A DNA stretch of 64,000 nucleotides from Liolophura sinensis (taxonomy: Eukaryota; Mollusca; Polyplacophora; Chitonida; Chitonidae): contig NC_088300.1 of the NCBI RefSeq assembly GCF_032854445.1, forward strand, positions 81,629,084 through 81,693,083, given 5' to 3'. Both the position numbers and the translations under genes were made by a program. The stretch's first letter is position 1, and each line of letters begins with the position of its first letter. Below the pieces are notes generated by a model. That model was not told the DNA's origin and ran no database searches. It saw only the letters and a list, made by a program, of their open reading frames with translations. This document shows positions 48,680 through 60,046 of this stretch, piece after piece.

Positions 48680-48900
48680 TGTTACTGCATGGCGTCAGAT
48701 GTCATCTACATGTAGGCCGCTGTTAATGTGTGATTTCAGATGTCATCTACATATAGGCCACTGTTACTGTGTGATGTCAGGTGTCATCTACATATAGGCC
48801 ACTGTTAATGTGTGATGTCGGGTGTCATCTACATGTAGGCCACTGTTAATGTGTGATGTCAGATGTCATCTACATGTAGGCCACTGTCACTGTATGACAT
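48680..48900. repeat. 41-bp repeat, about 5 copies
   Basis: Unit of 41 bp: TGTCATCTACATGTAGGCCA, CTGTTAATGTGTGATGTCAG. Confidence 0.88.
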
Positions 48901-48984
48901 CAACTGACACCTGACGTGTTACTGGTTTGACCTGACCCTACCAAACCTGACCCGACTAGACGTATACATGTTGGTCTATATGCA

Positions 48985-49350
48985 CCATGTACACGTAAGA
49001 CATGGTGTGTATATAGACAACATGTAAGTGTACCATGTATGAGATGGTGTGTATACAGGCAACATGTAAGTGTACCATGTATGAGATGGTGTGTATACAG
49101 ACCACATGGAAGTGTACCATGTATGAGATGGTGTGTATACAGGCAACGTGTAAGTGTACCATGTATGAGATAGTCTACCATGTACGAGATAGTGTGTATA
49201 CAGGCAACGTGTAAGTGTACCATGTATAAGATGGTGTGTATACAGGCAACGTGTAAGTGTACCATGTGTGAGATGGTGTGTGTACAGGCAACACATACCT
49301 GTACCATGTAGAAGATGGTGTGTGTACAGGCAACACATACCTGTACCATG
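48985..49350. repeat. 42-bp minisatellite, about 9 copies
   Basis: Unit of 42 bp: CATGTATGAGATGGTGTGTA, TACAGGCAACATGTAAGTGT, AC. The fragment GAGATGGTGTGTATACAGAC reappears at 49677, to the right of a SINE, so the SINE probably inserted into or beside the array. Confidence 0.88.
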
Positions 49351-49374
49351 TAGAAGATGTGTACGTATGTATGT

Positions 49375-49675
49375 ATGTCTCCTTGTTTTAACAATTTTCC
49401 AGTCATATGATGTGTGTACATATACTGTGTCTTCTTGAGGCATGGAGAGTCCATGCCGCCACTGAAGAGTCATGTTAAAGACACCAGACATGACTCCTCC
49501 CAGTCACATTTTACTGACACTGGGCCAACGAATCATTTTTCCTTGCTCTAACCACCAAATTCCATGTACCAAGAAAGGCAACAACAAGTACCATTTTTAA
49601 AGTCTTTGGTATGACCTCACCCAGGTTTGATCCTTGGTCTCCTGACTTTCAGGAGGATGCTCTCAGACGTGGTCA
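49375..49675 (-). mobile_element. tRNA-SINE related to family B, decayed
   Basis: On the minus strand the right end holds a B-box-like GGATCAAACCTGGGTGAGGT. The middle (GGAGGAGTCATGTCTGGTGT) differs from family B, but the tail (CATATGACTGGAAAATTGTT) matches it. Two SINE types therefore share a 3' tail, as expected when they use the same partner LINE. Confidence 0.65.
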
Positions 49676-49689
49676 GGAGATGGTGTGTA

Positions 49690-52600
49690 TACAGACATCG
49701 TGTAAATTCCACACAAAGGTGTTAACCCGGCAGATGAATGGAACTCTTTCTACACAACATATGTACATAGTAAATGATTATGGCTTTACACGGCCACTGG
49801 TATTATTTCACCCATATTGTGATGAGATATGATTATCTGTAAAGACACAGGGTGTCAAAAGTAAAATGGCATTCGACAGTTAAAGAAACACTAAAGTAAA
49901 AGAACCGCTGAGCAAGACACTTAGTCCCTCAGTTCCAGTGTCTTGGGTAGTGGGATGGGTTATGGGATGAGTAATGAGACGGCAGAGTTAAGTGTAAATA
50001 CAGTCGTCTATACCAGGAAAGTAAATTAGCCCATTAAATTCTAGGAGGTTGTGTCTATCATTCTACGACTAGGATGCAGGAAGTAAACCGTTTTCTAAAC
50101 CCAGCACCATTTTCCGTCAGTGACTCGGGCAAAATCTAATGTAATAAGTATGTAACGAGAGTGAAGACAGCAATGTCAGGCGGTTGACACCGTCAGGTCC
50201 TTTACAATGTGTCGGCTAGCAACTTTTGCAGACGACCAAAATGCAAATGGGATACGAGAACCAAGGAAGCGCTTGACAAACCCACCTGCTTGCTGGTTAC
50301 TTATTGTGGCGTACTCAGGACCTGTAAAATACTGGTATAATGGCCTCAAAAGATATGTAGCTTTATCTCTACATTATGACTCGGTGGAATATACGAATTT
50401 ACAGCTGCAAACCTCATCTCATCGACCTGTCCCACGCCATATTGATCGACTTCGGCTCTGAATTAGTACTGCTACAGCCTCCGCTTCGTATTTACGTCAG
50501 GTTGCTTTTGTTCTTCATTGTACCATCAATCACTATTACTGTCCACTTACTTACACCATACTATTTCCAGAGTTCACGCTGTCAGTTTTGCTCCTCAAAT
50601 ATCGCGTTCTCTCTGTAGCACACTACGATGATATGGCCGAGGTAAAGAAAAGCTAGAAAACGACAGAGTGACGCAGTGTTGAAACGCCTTCGCTGATTGG
50701 TGAACATAACATTATTATAATACCTATCAAAGCTCTTGAACACCTTTAACTGCTCTTCTTGGTGTGCTGACTGTCCAGAATAGTAATGTTTGTAATATCT
50801 GGAGAAACTGTTGTAGATTTCAATATTTAACTTTACGGCAAACCTGAGGGTTCGAGGAGACAGTCATCGATTTCAACACAGGTCAGGCATGCGATCGGCC
50901 GAGCTGGCAGCCAATAGAATCTAGTGTAAGATAAGGTAGTTAGTGGCAAACTCCTCACATTGTCAAGTTATTGATAAATATTGTAGACATCCATTTCACC
51001 CGTGCGAAAATCACGTCATGTTTAATTTAGCCTTGTTCGAAAGTTCTTTGTCCAAATTTATCATTATTGTTGTAAAACCTCGGTGAAAATACGTCGATTA
51101 GGGATAATGGTGATGTGGGGAATCTGGCTATAGCACAGGGCGGGGAAGGTCTGCAGTTAAATGAGCGATCACTGACTCAATCGAGTTTCCACAGCAGGCG
51201 GTTAATTGATTGCCGGTGATCCTTAAGGGCCGGATAGATGTTGTCTGAATACGGCGGCCACGCCTTTTCACTGTTATGATAGGAGTTGTAGTAATCGGCA
51301 TCATGTGTAATCTGCCGATGACCCGGCGTTGACGTCATAGAGCCAAGGTAAACGATTAGCGACAGGACAGCTAGTATAAGCGACTGGACAGATAGTATAA
51401 GCGACTGGACAGCTAGTATGAGGAACCGGTAGCATACATCTAAGACATGATGCAACTTAGGCCTATAACATAGTAGCCAGATACATCTAAATTCCACCTG
51501 TGAAGAATAATGCTTGAACTTGTCAAAATCTAATACCTGCGTTTTTTTCTTTCTGACTTTCCTTAAGCATGGACGAGGTATTGAATTTATGGAACATCAA
51601 TTGAGATATTTCGAGTTTAAATGTGAATTCAGCCTAGTTGGTCATGATACGGCTACTGTCGAGTTGCGCTTTGCTCCGATCGAATGACCCACATAACTGT
51701 CTTTCTGTAATGGCTTATATAAACGTGTGTCAATGAATTAGCCTTCTGTATACTCACTTACCTGTGAAACCCGAAATGTTATGCCTACATATAAACACAT
51801 GTAGCTGCCAATATAACCATATACAACTGATACAATTATTCAATTTTCGATTGCCAAGGATTGTTTTCCATACAGGTATTTTGTTTTTAGCTGCAACAGT
51901 GCTGATAGTTTGTCAGACATGTTTAAACTGATCACGCCTCTCGTTATCCTGTTACGCCACACATGTTGTAGTTATGTAGCAGCTGCTGAAGTTGGGTGGC
52001 GTGCAGCAGACTGGTTGGGCTGGAGTTTGTCTTTGATGTTAAAGCAGCGTTCACAGGGTGCAAATGTCGAATTCGACTATAACCATGTGTAAATAGAACA
52101 TGCGATATTTCATGCGGTTGTAGCCTTCGACAAATCGCATTGCGGCTTAGGAAACAGGGTTGTCTCTTCTTTCATCTAGGGTAAACTTAATCCAAATCGG
52201 TTAGCCTACAACTTGCATGAAGTACTATGTTTATATAATTACCTACTTCTTTACCCTCATTAATTAATAAATGGGATTGCTTTGAGTTTACAACAAAATC
52301 GAAGTACAGGTGTGCCTGGTAGGTAATGTCATTCCACGAACGCCTGCATTGGCGTCGAATAACTGTGAAGTTGTTAAGGGTGGTATCTTAAAAAGCACTA
52401 TATAAATTGAGCTCTGGTTTTGCATACATGTAAGCACAATAAAATGAGGAACATGTTTCATAGTCGATGCCCTACATGCAAATTTATTACCGTAAATCAC
52501 TTTGACTCTAGGAATGGATGTTAAGATAAATGTTTGGGGTGGTTTCAAAAGGTAGTGTATGTATTGAGGGTTTGCACACATGTAATGGATAAGAACACGA

Positions 52601-52730
52601 GGAGGGATGTTCCACCGTTGATGCTCCGAGCTGAATTAATTATAGTAAATTACAAAATCCACAACTTAGAATCGTATGCATAATAGAAGCAATGTTTCTA
52701 GTCATATTCTGGTCATATGTTGGAAAGTCT
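49690..52730. other. Intergenic sequence without recognised content
   Basis: About 3 kb with no convincing coding frame, repeat array or RNA gene. A short triplication of AGCGACTGGACAGNTAGTAT lies near 51357-51420. The frames of 60 to 106 codons here lack domain features. Confidence 0.5.
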
Positions 52731-52783
52731 GTCGCAGCCTGCAGATGGTCGTGGGTTTCCTCCAGTTTCCTCGCCATGGTATA

Positions 52784-52972
52784 TTTATTTATTCGATTGG
52801 TGTTTTACGCCGTACTCAAGAATATTTCACTTATACGACGACGACCAGCATTATGGTGGGAGGAAATAAAGCCCGGGGAAACCCACGACCACCCGCAGGT
52901 TGCTACAGACCTTCCCACGTACGGCCGAAGAGGAGTCCTTGAACTCACAGCGAAAGGATTTGTGAGAGGTTC
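52784..52972 (-). mobile_element. tRNA-SINE family A nested in an older copy
   Basis: Insertion flanked by the perfect 12-bp repeat CGCCATGGTATA (52772-52783 and 52973-52984). The flanks themselves (about 52732-52783, with GATGGTCGTGGGTTTCCTCC, and about 52981-53022, with TATAAGTGAAATACTCG) are an older family A copy in the opposite direction, split by this insertion. Confidence 0.82.
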
Positions 52973-53289
52973 CGCCATGGTATAAGTGAAATACTCGCGA
53001 GTTCTCGGTTAAATAAAGGTACTGTATGTTTTGAGCACAGAAAGTTAGAAATATTTAACATCGGTGTGTGAATAAGGAAATGAGCAAAAACTTTGTATGA
53101 TAGGCCTAATATCCAAACGCGTGTAGTTCAAAATGGATATTTGTCCTACTTTTTCAAATTGGGCGAGGAAACAGGCAAGTATTTGATTAAGCGGGTAAAA
53201 GGATGCGAAGCATTTAATGATATACTGAATGTAGAACATGGGCTAGTAAAGATGCCAAGAAACTGAACTAATGACATGTAAATTTCTGT

Positions 53290-53845
53290 GTCCATTTGTT
53301 TGTACAGCAGAATCCAAGAACTGTGCACTACAATAGGCATCACAGAACAGTAGTCAGAAAATCATTTCTGTTTAAAATCAATATTTCGGATAATGACGCC
53401 ACTTCATACAGTAAAATGGAAAGTAAAACATTAAATCATCTGTTTTTGCATTGCCTAATTTTTGACAGATTTTGGTGGACACTGGATTATACATGCTGTG
53501 ATAAACAAAGGTAGATTCGTCAATCACCACATTATGTATGGCTAGGAAAAAGAACAGTTACATTCCTCTGAACTCTTTTGTTGTTCACTAGGCAATATTG
53601 TTGTGAAAAGAAATTTAAAAGAACAAGTTTAAGATTTGCATTATTTTGACAAGCTGAAATGCCAGTATATCAATGAAAGTTTGGTTGCAGTAATGAACGA
53701 GACTTGCAGAATATATAACTCTAAATGGACATTTGTAAAAGATGTACTTGAACGGGTTCAAAATATGTGGCTTATGTGTGAGTGGCAAAAAATAATTACT
53801 TCTTTAAATGGATTTATATTTCAGATACATTTTACGTTTTGAGAT
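53290..53845 (+). pseudogene. Decayed LINE reverse-transcriptase C-terminus
   Basis: Broken plus-strand frames read ESKTLNHLFLHCLIFDRFW, resembling the E-T-x-x-H-L-F-x-x-C-x-x-x-x-x-F-W zinc-binding tail of L1-type LINE proteins, and further on LKEQV, LHYFDKLKCQYINE and WTFVKDVLERVQ, in the order of such C-termini. Several stops and frame changes separate the pieces. The upstream RT domain is absent. Confidence 0.5.
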
Positions 53846-53849
53846 TAAC

Positions 53850-54340
53850 TATCAAGTCGATGTTTTCAGGTTATATGTCAAGGATCTTTGCCAAATGTAT
53901 AATTTTGTCGTATATCTGTAAGACATTTATTTGAAAATGTATGTACTCGTGTGTGATTTTCTGTGTAGTGCAAATAAAAATACATGTACAGAGAAAATTT
54001 ATAGAGTTCAGGTTTTGGACATATGTAAACGTAATGCTTGTCATATAGAGCTGTAGAGATTAGCCGAGGTAGCCACATGATATGGGGAGGTAACTCTTTA
54101 GCTCATATTCAACACATTTGGAGCCACTTGTGGATTAGTTTCGTGTCTGCCGTCAGCTATCGTCTTTACCTTATTTTCAACAAGACTCAGTTGGAACTAT
54201 TTCCGGTCAGCCAACAAGCTACACACCACAATTAATTTCCCAATTACTCACTGTGAGACCCGAACGCTCCGGGTCTGTGGACAACTGCAGCCAAAATTCC
54301 TGTTAGGAATTGACCGATGAAAGTTTTCACAAAATTCGCG
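53850..54340. other. Left flank of the two-gene transposon
   Basis: No gene. From about 54266 on, weak similarity to the reversed right flank (CCAAAA and TCCTGTT blocks) suggests that the inverted repeat once reached further out. Confidence 0.4.
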
Positions 54341-54341
54341 A

Positions 54342-54410
54342 CTTTCCAGTTCAGCGCCTCCTAGCGGATGGTCGTACACGGACGACTGTCATGGCCGCGT
54401 ATGGGGTCAT
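54342..54410. repeat. Left terminal inverted repeat
   Basis: Pairs with 60047-60116. The outer 26 bp (54342-54367) and the inner 24 bp (54387-54410, holding ATGGCCGCGTATGGGGTCAT) are identical to the reversed right end. The 19 bp between them are similar to the 20 bp on the right (shared ACACGGA). Confidence 0.93.
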
Positions 54411-54883
54411 CGGGCCGTCTCTAAGTTTTTTCTGTTATCAGGCGCCAGTTTCATTCCAAAGCCGCAAGAAAATCAAGGTAAAGTGAAGTAACAGGACAAA
54501 CTGTTTATAATGATTCACTGAATGGTTGTGAGAAGGGTATAGGACTTAAAATAGTACTGTTTACACAAAATACAACCAGCTAGCTTAGCCTCAACAACAA
54601 CAACACAATTTACAATGTTCTAACCTTCGCAGTACTTTGGCGTTTGTAAGATGGAAAGTCTCTCCAGAGAACTGCTTTGTAGTGTAATACGCCTTACTTT
54701 AATCCCGTAGAGACTTGTTTATGTATGCACATGTTGTAAGCTTTTAAAACATAATAGGCCAATCAGCTGTAATTTAGTTTATGGATAGGTAGACTTATTC
54801 ATTTAAATGTGAATGAATACATGTATGATTATATTCATTTTTCAATGATGTTCTAATTTTGTTTAAACAGTTCGCCTAGAGCC
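54411..54883 (+). promoter_or_regulatory. Putative 5' UTR exon and intron of the PHD-SWIM-YqaJ gene
   Basis: A donor AAG/GTAAAG is at 54477-54478 and an acceptor GTTTAAACAG ends at 54870, 13 bp before the ATG. The leader would start in or beside the left inverted repeat, so that repeat probably contains the promoter. No TATA box is seen. Confidence 0.45.
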
Positions 54884-56820
54884 ATGAATTGCAAGAGAAA
54901 GAAACAAACTGTGGCTGAAGATATCAGTGATGCAAAAACCAGAAAGGAGGACACTCGCCTTTATTGTTTATGTAAACAATTAGATGATCCTGATAGAACA
55001 ATGATCCAGTGTGATTTTTGTGACGAATGGTTCCATCCTGCCTGTGTTGATCTGGAAGAGGGTGAAGTTAATGATGTTGGAAGATGGTACTGCCCACCAT
55101 GTACAGATGTTATGGCACAAAATCCATCACTGTCGCGTAAAGGTATAGAAAACGGGGTCATTTTACTTCTACTTACTTTTGGGCACATTAATATTATATT
55201 GACTGTTTATTGTAATGACTTAATTGATCTGACAGTGTTAATATGTTAGGCTATTTTCAGTCAGCTGTTACAGTCATATTTGTAAAGTAACACGTCAGGA
55301 CAGAAAAAGTTAACCCAGTCATGTGGTAATTTGTCAAAACTGCGTTTCAGGTTTCTTGGGTTTCAAGGGAGAGTAGCACCGAAAGAGGGATGGGGAGAAG
55401 AATTTTTGTTGGAGGACATCGATGAGTCTGTCATTCAAGTAGAAACCAAAAGACATCATGTTGAAGGCTGGAACCTGTTTCGAGAAGGTCGTGTTACTGG
55501 ACTGAGCAGCAATAAAAACGGAAATTATGTATATTTCCGTAGTCAGTGTCAGGCATCCATGAGACAGCTGTCCTATAATGTGTTTATCTGTTTCAAGGGC
55601 AGTCGAAGGCTTAAGTGGTCAACCTGTTCGTGCCCTGCTGGAATCGATGGCCAGTGTAAGCATCTTGTGGCAACTTTGTATTGTTTGATAGATCTGTACA
55701 GACTAGGGATAAACAAAATCCCAGATGCTAAGACATGCACACAAAAACTTCAAATGTGGCATGTCCGAAAACCTGTGACAGACGAACCACTGCCTTTTCT
55801 GACATAAACTTTGTTAAGCATGACCCAGAGAGACCAGCAAAAGGGGACCTTGGTTGTAGTGTGAAGCAACATAATCCTGTACTTGAGTTTGCAAGCACTG
55901 TGACACAGGTAAAAATTCAGAAACTTGTTAACTTATATGATTCCAATTGTATTAAGTTACCAGTCATAGACACCATCAGGACCAATCAATGTATTCCAGT
56001 GTTGCCTAAACAGCAAATGGATGGAAGCCTTCATTCTGAACTTTTTGAATTAATGAATGGAACAGAATATAACTTTAGTGTGGATGATTACACAACTAAA
56101 TTGACTGCATCAGAGAAACAACACTACAGTTCCATTGTGGAAGTAAATATTGAAACATCTAGATGTATTGAAAAGAAAACTCGATTACAGAGTAAGAGTA
56201 AGTTTTGGTTTGACCAGCGCCAACATAGAATAACGGCATCCAACTTTGGGACTTTCTGTAGACTAAAATCATGTACTAATCCAATAACAACTTTCAATAG
56301 AAAGCAGAAGTTTTTCACGTGCAGAAGTGTCCGCCATGGTGTAGATTATGAGTCAGCTGCATTTGCCAAGTATAGTGAAGTCCAACCCTGTGAAAGTTGC
56401 TCAGCAGGTTTAATAATAAATCCCAAAATACCATATTTAGGTGTTAGTCCTGATAAAATTGTGCTTACCAACAGTGAATTGAAACTTGTAGAAGTTAAGT
56501 GCCCTTACAGTGTGTTTCAAAAGAAAGTCAAAATTTGTCAACAAATTAAGGAAAATAATTTCTACTTAAAATATGTTGACGGAGAGGTGAAACTGTCTGA
56601 GACTCATGATTATTTTTATCAAATTCAAGGTCAGCTTAATATTACTGGTGTAAATATTTGTGATATGGTGGTGTTTGTGCCTCCAGATGATATTGTTATT
56701 GTTTCCATTAAAAAAGACAAACACTTTTTTGAAAACAAAATGCTCCCAAAGCTATCTGATATTTATTTCCATCATTTGTTGCCTAGCTTTGTTGATCGCC
56801 TCCAATACACTCATTTGTAG
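54884..56820 (+). CDS. PHD finger, SWIM zinc finger, YqaJ-type nuclease protein (one frameshift)
   Basis: Transposon-encoded accessory protein of unknown role, possibly a nuclease in transposition. Exon 1 (54884 to about 55136 or 55142) holds a PHD finger: YCLCKQLDD, IQCDFCDEWFHPACV, WYCPPC (Cys4-His-Cys3 pattern). An intron of about 225 bp follows; of two possible acceptors only the one before 55368 keeps the frame. Exon 2 has the SWIM motif CSCPAGIDGQCKH (about 55627-55665). Then come YqaJ features: RITASNFG (about 56226), an E-rich helix, GVSPDKIV (Asp), VEVKCP (Glu and Lys) and YQIQGQL, which fit the PD-(D/E)xK nuclease core. At the T4 run 55795-55798 one base is missing: the upstream frame ends at 55807 and the rest continues in another frame. 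An AATAAA follows at 57110. It would be inactive unless the frameshift is an assembly error. Confidence 0.85.
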
Positions 56821-57109
56821 AAATATTAAGCATTTTCAATTGTCATGTCAGAATTACATATTGTGGAGCAATGTTTTTCAAGAATGTCCAGTCATCATTT
56901 ACTCTATTTACATGCACATGTGTATGACTGGAGAAATATGCCTACATACCATAGATTCGTTAATCACATTTCCATTTGTTATTTTCCCATGATACTAATA
57001 ATGAAGCATTTTCAATCAAATTGTAAGAGAGTTTGAAGGAACTTCATCTATTATATAGAGCAAGTGATGATAATGTATATGTCTCCTTTGAGTATGATGA
57101 GTTTCCTTA

Positions 57110-57115
57110 AATAAA
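57110..57115 (+). terminator. Polyadenylation signal of the PHD-SWIM-YqaJ gene
   Basis: AATAAA about 290 bp after the stop codon on the plus strand. It is the clearest candidate for this transcript's 3' end. Confidence 0.45.
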
Positions 57116-57261
57116 AGTAAAGCCAAGTGAAACAAAATTTGTTCGCAGTGTCATATGATATGTAACAATTCCATCCCATGCCAATCCTGAATTGTTGTAA
57201 TTCACTTCTTGAAGCCAGCCAATGTATTATGAAATAATTTTTTTTTACTTATTATCAACTT

Positions 57262-57405
57262 ACATTTAGTTGATTGATAATGCTGTACTTAAGAATTTTT
57301 TACTCATATGAGGGCTCGTGAAGTGTATGGTTGAAGAAAACCATAGTTTATTGGAGTAAACCATCGACCTTCGCCAAGTACCTGATAACCTACTGACTCG
57401 AAGCT
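57262..57405. mobile_element. Decayed family C repeat between the two transposon genes
   Basis: It shares TTAAGAATTTTT-like and GGAGTAAACCATCGACCTTC segments with the copy at 6310. It fills much of the gap between the two convergent genes and contains the AATAAA (minus strand, 57347-57352) that may end the transposase transcript. Confidence 0.45.
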
Positions 57406-57499
57406 GCAGTTAAAGCCCTTTGATGTTCGAGCAAACGAGAAGCAATTCTAATCTTTAAAACCAGTTTACTTTAGACAAAGTGCTAACTGATCTAAGTTA

Positions 57500-59009
57500 C
57501 TAACTTTTAAATAATGTACCTGTAAAGTTTGACAAATGGCCACACACAAGCCAAACTTTCTCTATCATTGGACACAAAGATATAGGAACAATGTTCCGAA
57601 TGATCTCAAATTCCTTAACTTTTCTCACTGCTCGTTCTACATGAACTCGCACAGCTGCAACTCCCCTTGAGAATTTTAACTGTTCATCTGTGAACTGCTG
57701 TTGTCCATGCAGAAATGGTGGAATAATAAGAGAAGCCCCCCTTCTTTCAACATCTTCGCGAATGTCAAATCCCCGATCAACCATGAGGCTATCACCATCT
57801 TCCAGTAAGTCTAGGAGCCCACAGTGACGAATAATCTTTTTGTCAGAACATCTCCCAGCATATAATGGCGAAATAAAAGTAAGTTGACCTACCAGAGAAA
57901 TTGCAATGAGTCCCTTCGCAGTGTTGTGGTGTTTGTAAGATGAGAAAGTCTCTCTTTGACAGTCAGATGCAGATGGTTGTTCAATGAATAGTTCTGTACA
58001 GTCCACAATAGCACGTGTTGTTGAATAATGTTCTCTAAAGCATGCCGGCATGGTCTTTCGCACTTGTTCAGCTTTTGGCCAGATTGGTAATGATCGAAAT
58101 CTATCTGCTAAAAAAATAATCCATGTGTTGACAATTTTAGATACATGACCCTCAGATATGCTATACAGATCACCAATTAACCTTTCTTGTAGTCCTTTAC
58201 GAAGACGCACTAGTGTTATGAAGAGCTCTTCCATTGGTGAGAGTGATCTAGATGGTCCACGTTTCTTTAATAAGTCATACGGTGTACCAGATGATGTGTT
58301 CTCTGTGCCCACATAATATAAAAAATTACATTCTGGCTGAAGAAACTGAAAAAAACATGATAAAGATATATAAGACTGAAATCCTGTATAGTACTTTATG
58401 TCACTGTCAGAATTGCAAAATCTGAGCAAAGTAAACTTTTCTTCATAGCGCAGTGTCATCAGATTTAAATTGGTCTGTAAAACAGAGGCTTTATCAGGTG
58501 AGACGCTAGGTTCATAATCTTCTAAACTGTCATCCCCACTACTGCTGCTCTCCAAATATCTTCTCAAAGTTGTAGGATATATAGTATACATAGCCCCATC
58601 AGTGTATTGGCGGGAATAAGAATGCTCCTCCACAGAAAACTGTTGAAGACCTGTAGCTGCTTTGTTCTCCTTGTTCTCGGATGCTACTGAGGAAATCTGT
58701 TTCTTAATCTTTCTCCTAGAATGCTGAGTGGAGGTGCCTTTACACCAATGAAAAACTGTTGGAATGGCATCCTTCACAAGACGACGTCTTATGCCTTGGT
58801 GTTTTGGATAACAATCCTCTGTAAAATGTAAAGAGCACACACGAGTGTGTCTGTTTATGGCAAAATCTTTACCAATGTCTCTCCTTATGTTCACAATCCA
58901 TTTTTTTTACCAAATCTTTGTCCGAAGGGAAACTGTGAAATGACAAATGTTTACAGCTCTCAAGTCTAGTGTCACTTGAACACAAAGGCACACGGCAATG
59001 ATGAGGCAT
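57500..59009 (-). CDS. THAP-domain DDE transposase (one frameshift)
   Basis: Transposase of the two-gene element. The start at 59009 gives MPHHCRVPLCSS, the first Cys pair of a THAP zinc finger (C-x4-C). The second pair, VCSLHF, and the AIPTVF signature (THAP consensus AVPTIF) lie in the main frame (58894 to 57500). Between them an A8 run (T8 at 58901-58908 on the plus strand) holds one extra base, so the first 34 or so codons are out of frame. Next come a helix-turn-helix region (SPMEELFITLVRLRKGLQ) and a DDE core of the Tnp_4/IS5-Harbinger type: Asp in AIVDCTELF (58001-58003), Asp in LMVDRGFDI (57776-57778), Glu in VRVHVERAVRKVKEF (57635-57637). All three catalytic residues are intact. THAP presumably binds the element ends. 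Confidence 0.88.
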
Positions 59010-60046
59010 TTTAGATTCTTTCTGGAAGCAAACAGAAGAATAAGTTGTCAGTATAAGTGTAGATCTAGCATCCCTTCGTCACTTTTATACCATTCTTTAT
59101 GTACAAGAACATGAATAAGGTTTATTAAGTCCAAAATATTTCAAAAACATTGAATACCAATAGTAAACTACACATTTTAACAGGCCTATATTTAGCTGTG
59201 AACCTAAATGAACACCTAGATTGCACATGCATTCAAAACATGCTAAATGGATATATTTTTCTTAGAGCAATTTATGAACTAGTCAGAAATTACTACCTAT
59301 GTATTTTATGCACTATGCATTACAAAGTAGCCTTAAAATTTAAATTCAAAATTCCCCCACCAAGACTACATTGGTTAATGTAATTCTGAAATCAAGCAAC
59401 ACATTCATGAGATTTACGGAAGCAAACAGCTCCAGATATGTTGGATTGATCATGAGCGACATGTGCCACAGTTCACGCAGACATTAGAATTGTCAATCCT
59501 CTGCCCTCTGTAAATGCCTATGAGCTAAAGTTTTCACGGCAATCATGTCTGTTCGTGAAATAATCCCATTTTCCTAGTGTATAGGATTTATTACCTTATC
59601 AAGATGGTGGTAGACCCTGAAAGTGTTACTGCCATAGTCCATGTTTGTCAAGGTCAATATAAGATTAAGTTAGATAATGTGTAAGAGCGTGAGGTTCGCC
59701 AGGGAAGACGAAATTACTATAGACAGCGGTAAAAGTCGCTTACTGACAATCCGACACATTTGGGGATGTACTTTCTGTTAGTTTCACAGCTGTGTTGCTC
59801 GATCTCAGAGTGTTACATTCTGCATCTAAGAAACATTTACTGAACATGAAAGTGTTGTTGTTGTTTCAACGAGTCCGCTGCATCTACGTTGTCGAAGTAT
59901 TGTATTTTAACACTAAATATGAGTTTCATGCAAAACACACGTGAGTATATAGATACATGGTTATTTCTAATCCCTCACCTCAATCACGCAGATGTCATGA
60001 AAAGAAAAAGACGACAGCTTTTGTGGAAAACAGGCGAAACTGCTAC
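59010..60046 (-). promoter_or_regulatory. Putative 5' UTR exon and intron of the transposase gene
   Basis: On the minus strand an acceptor TTTGCTTCCAG ends 13 bp or so before the ATG, and a good donor GAG/GTGAGG is at 59979-59978, close to the right inverted repeat. This mirrors the layout of the other gene. The 0.95-kb putative intron holds no recognised feature. Confidence 0.45.

Noticed and set aside
48150-49350. Promoter or CpG island for p190 RhoGAP
   Set aside because: The stretch is minisatellite DNA with no recognisable core promoter; the start site cannot be placed from sequence alone.
51177-51497. 106-codon hydrophobic frame on the minus strand
   Set aside because: Partly made of a small AGTATAAGCGACTGGACAG repeat; no homology or splice context.
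55331-55367. Independent start codon for the SWIM-domain frame at 55331
   Set aside because: It lies in the intron before the best in-frame acceptor at 55368, and its first residues look like a splice tract. A single spliced gene with the PHD exon is more likely.
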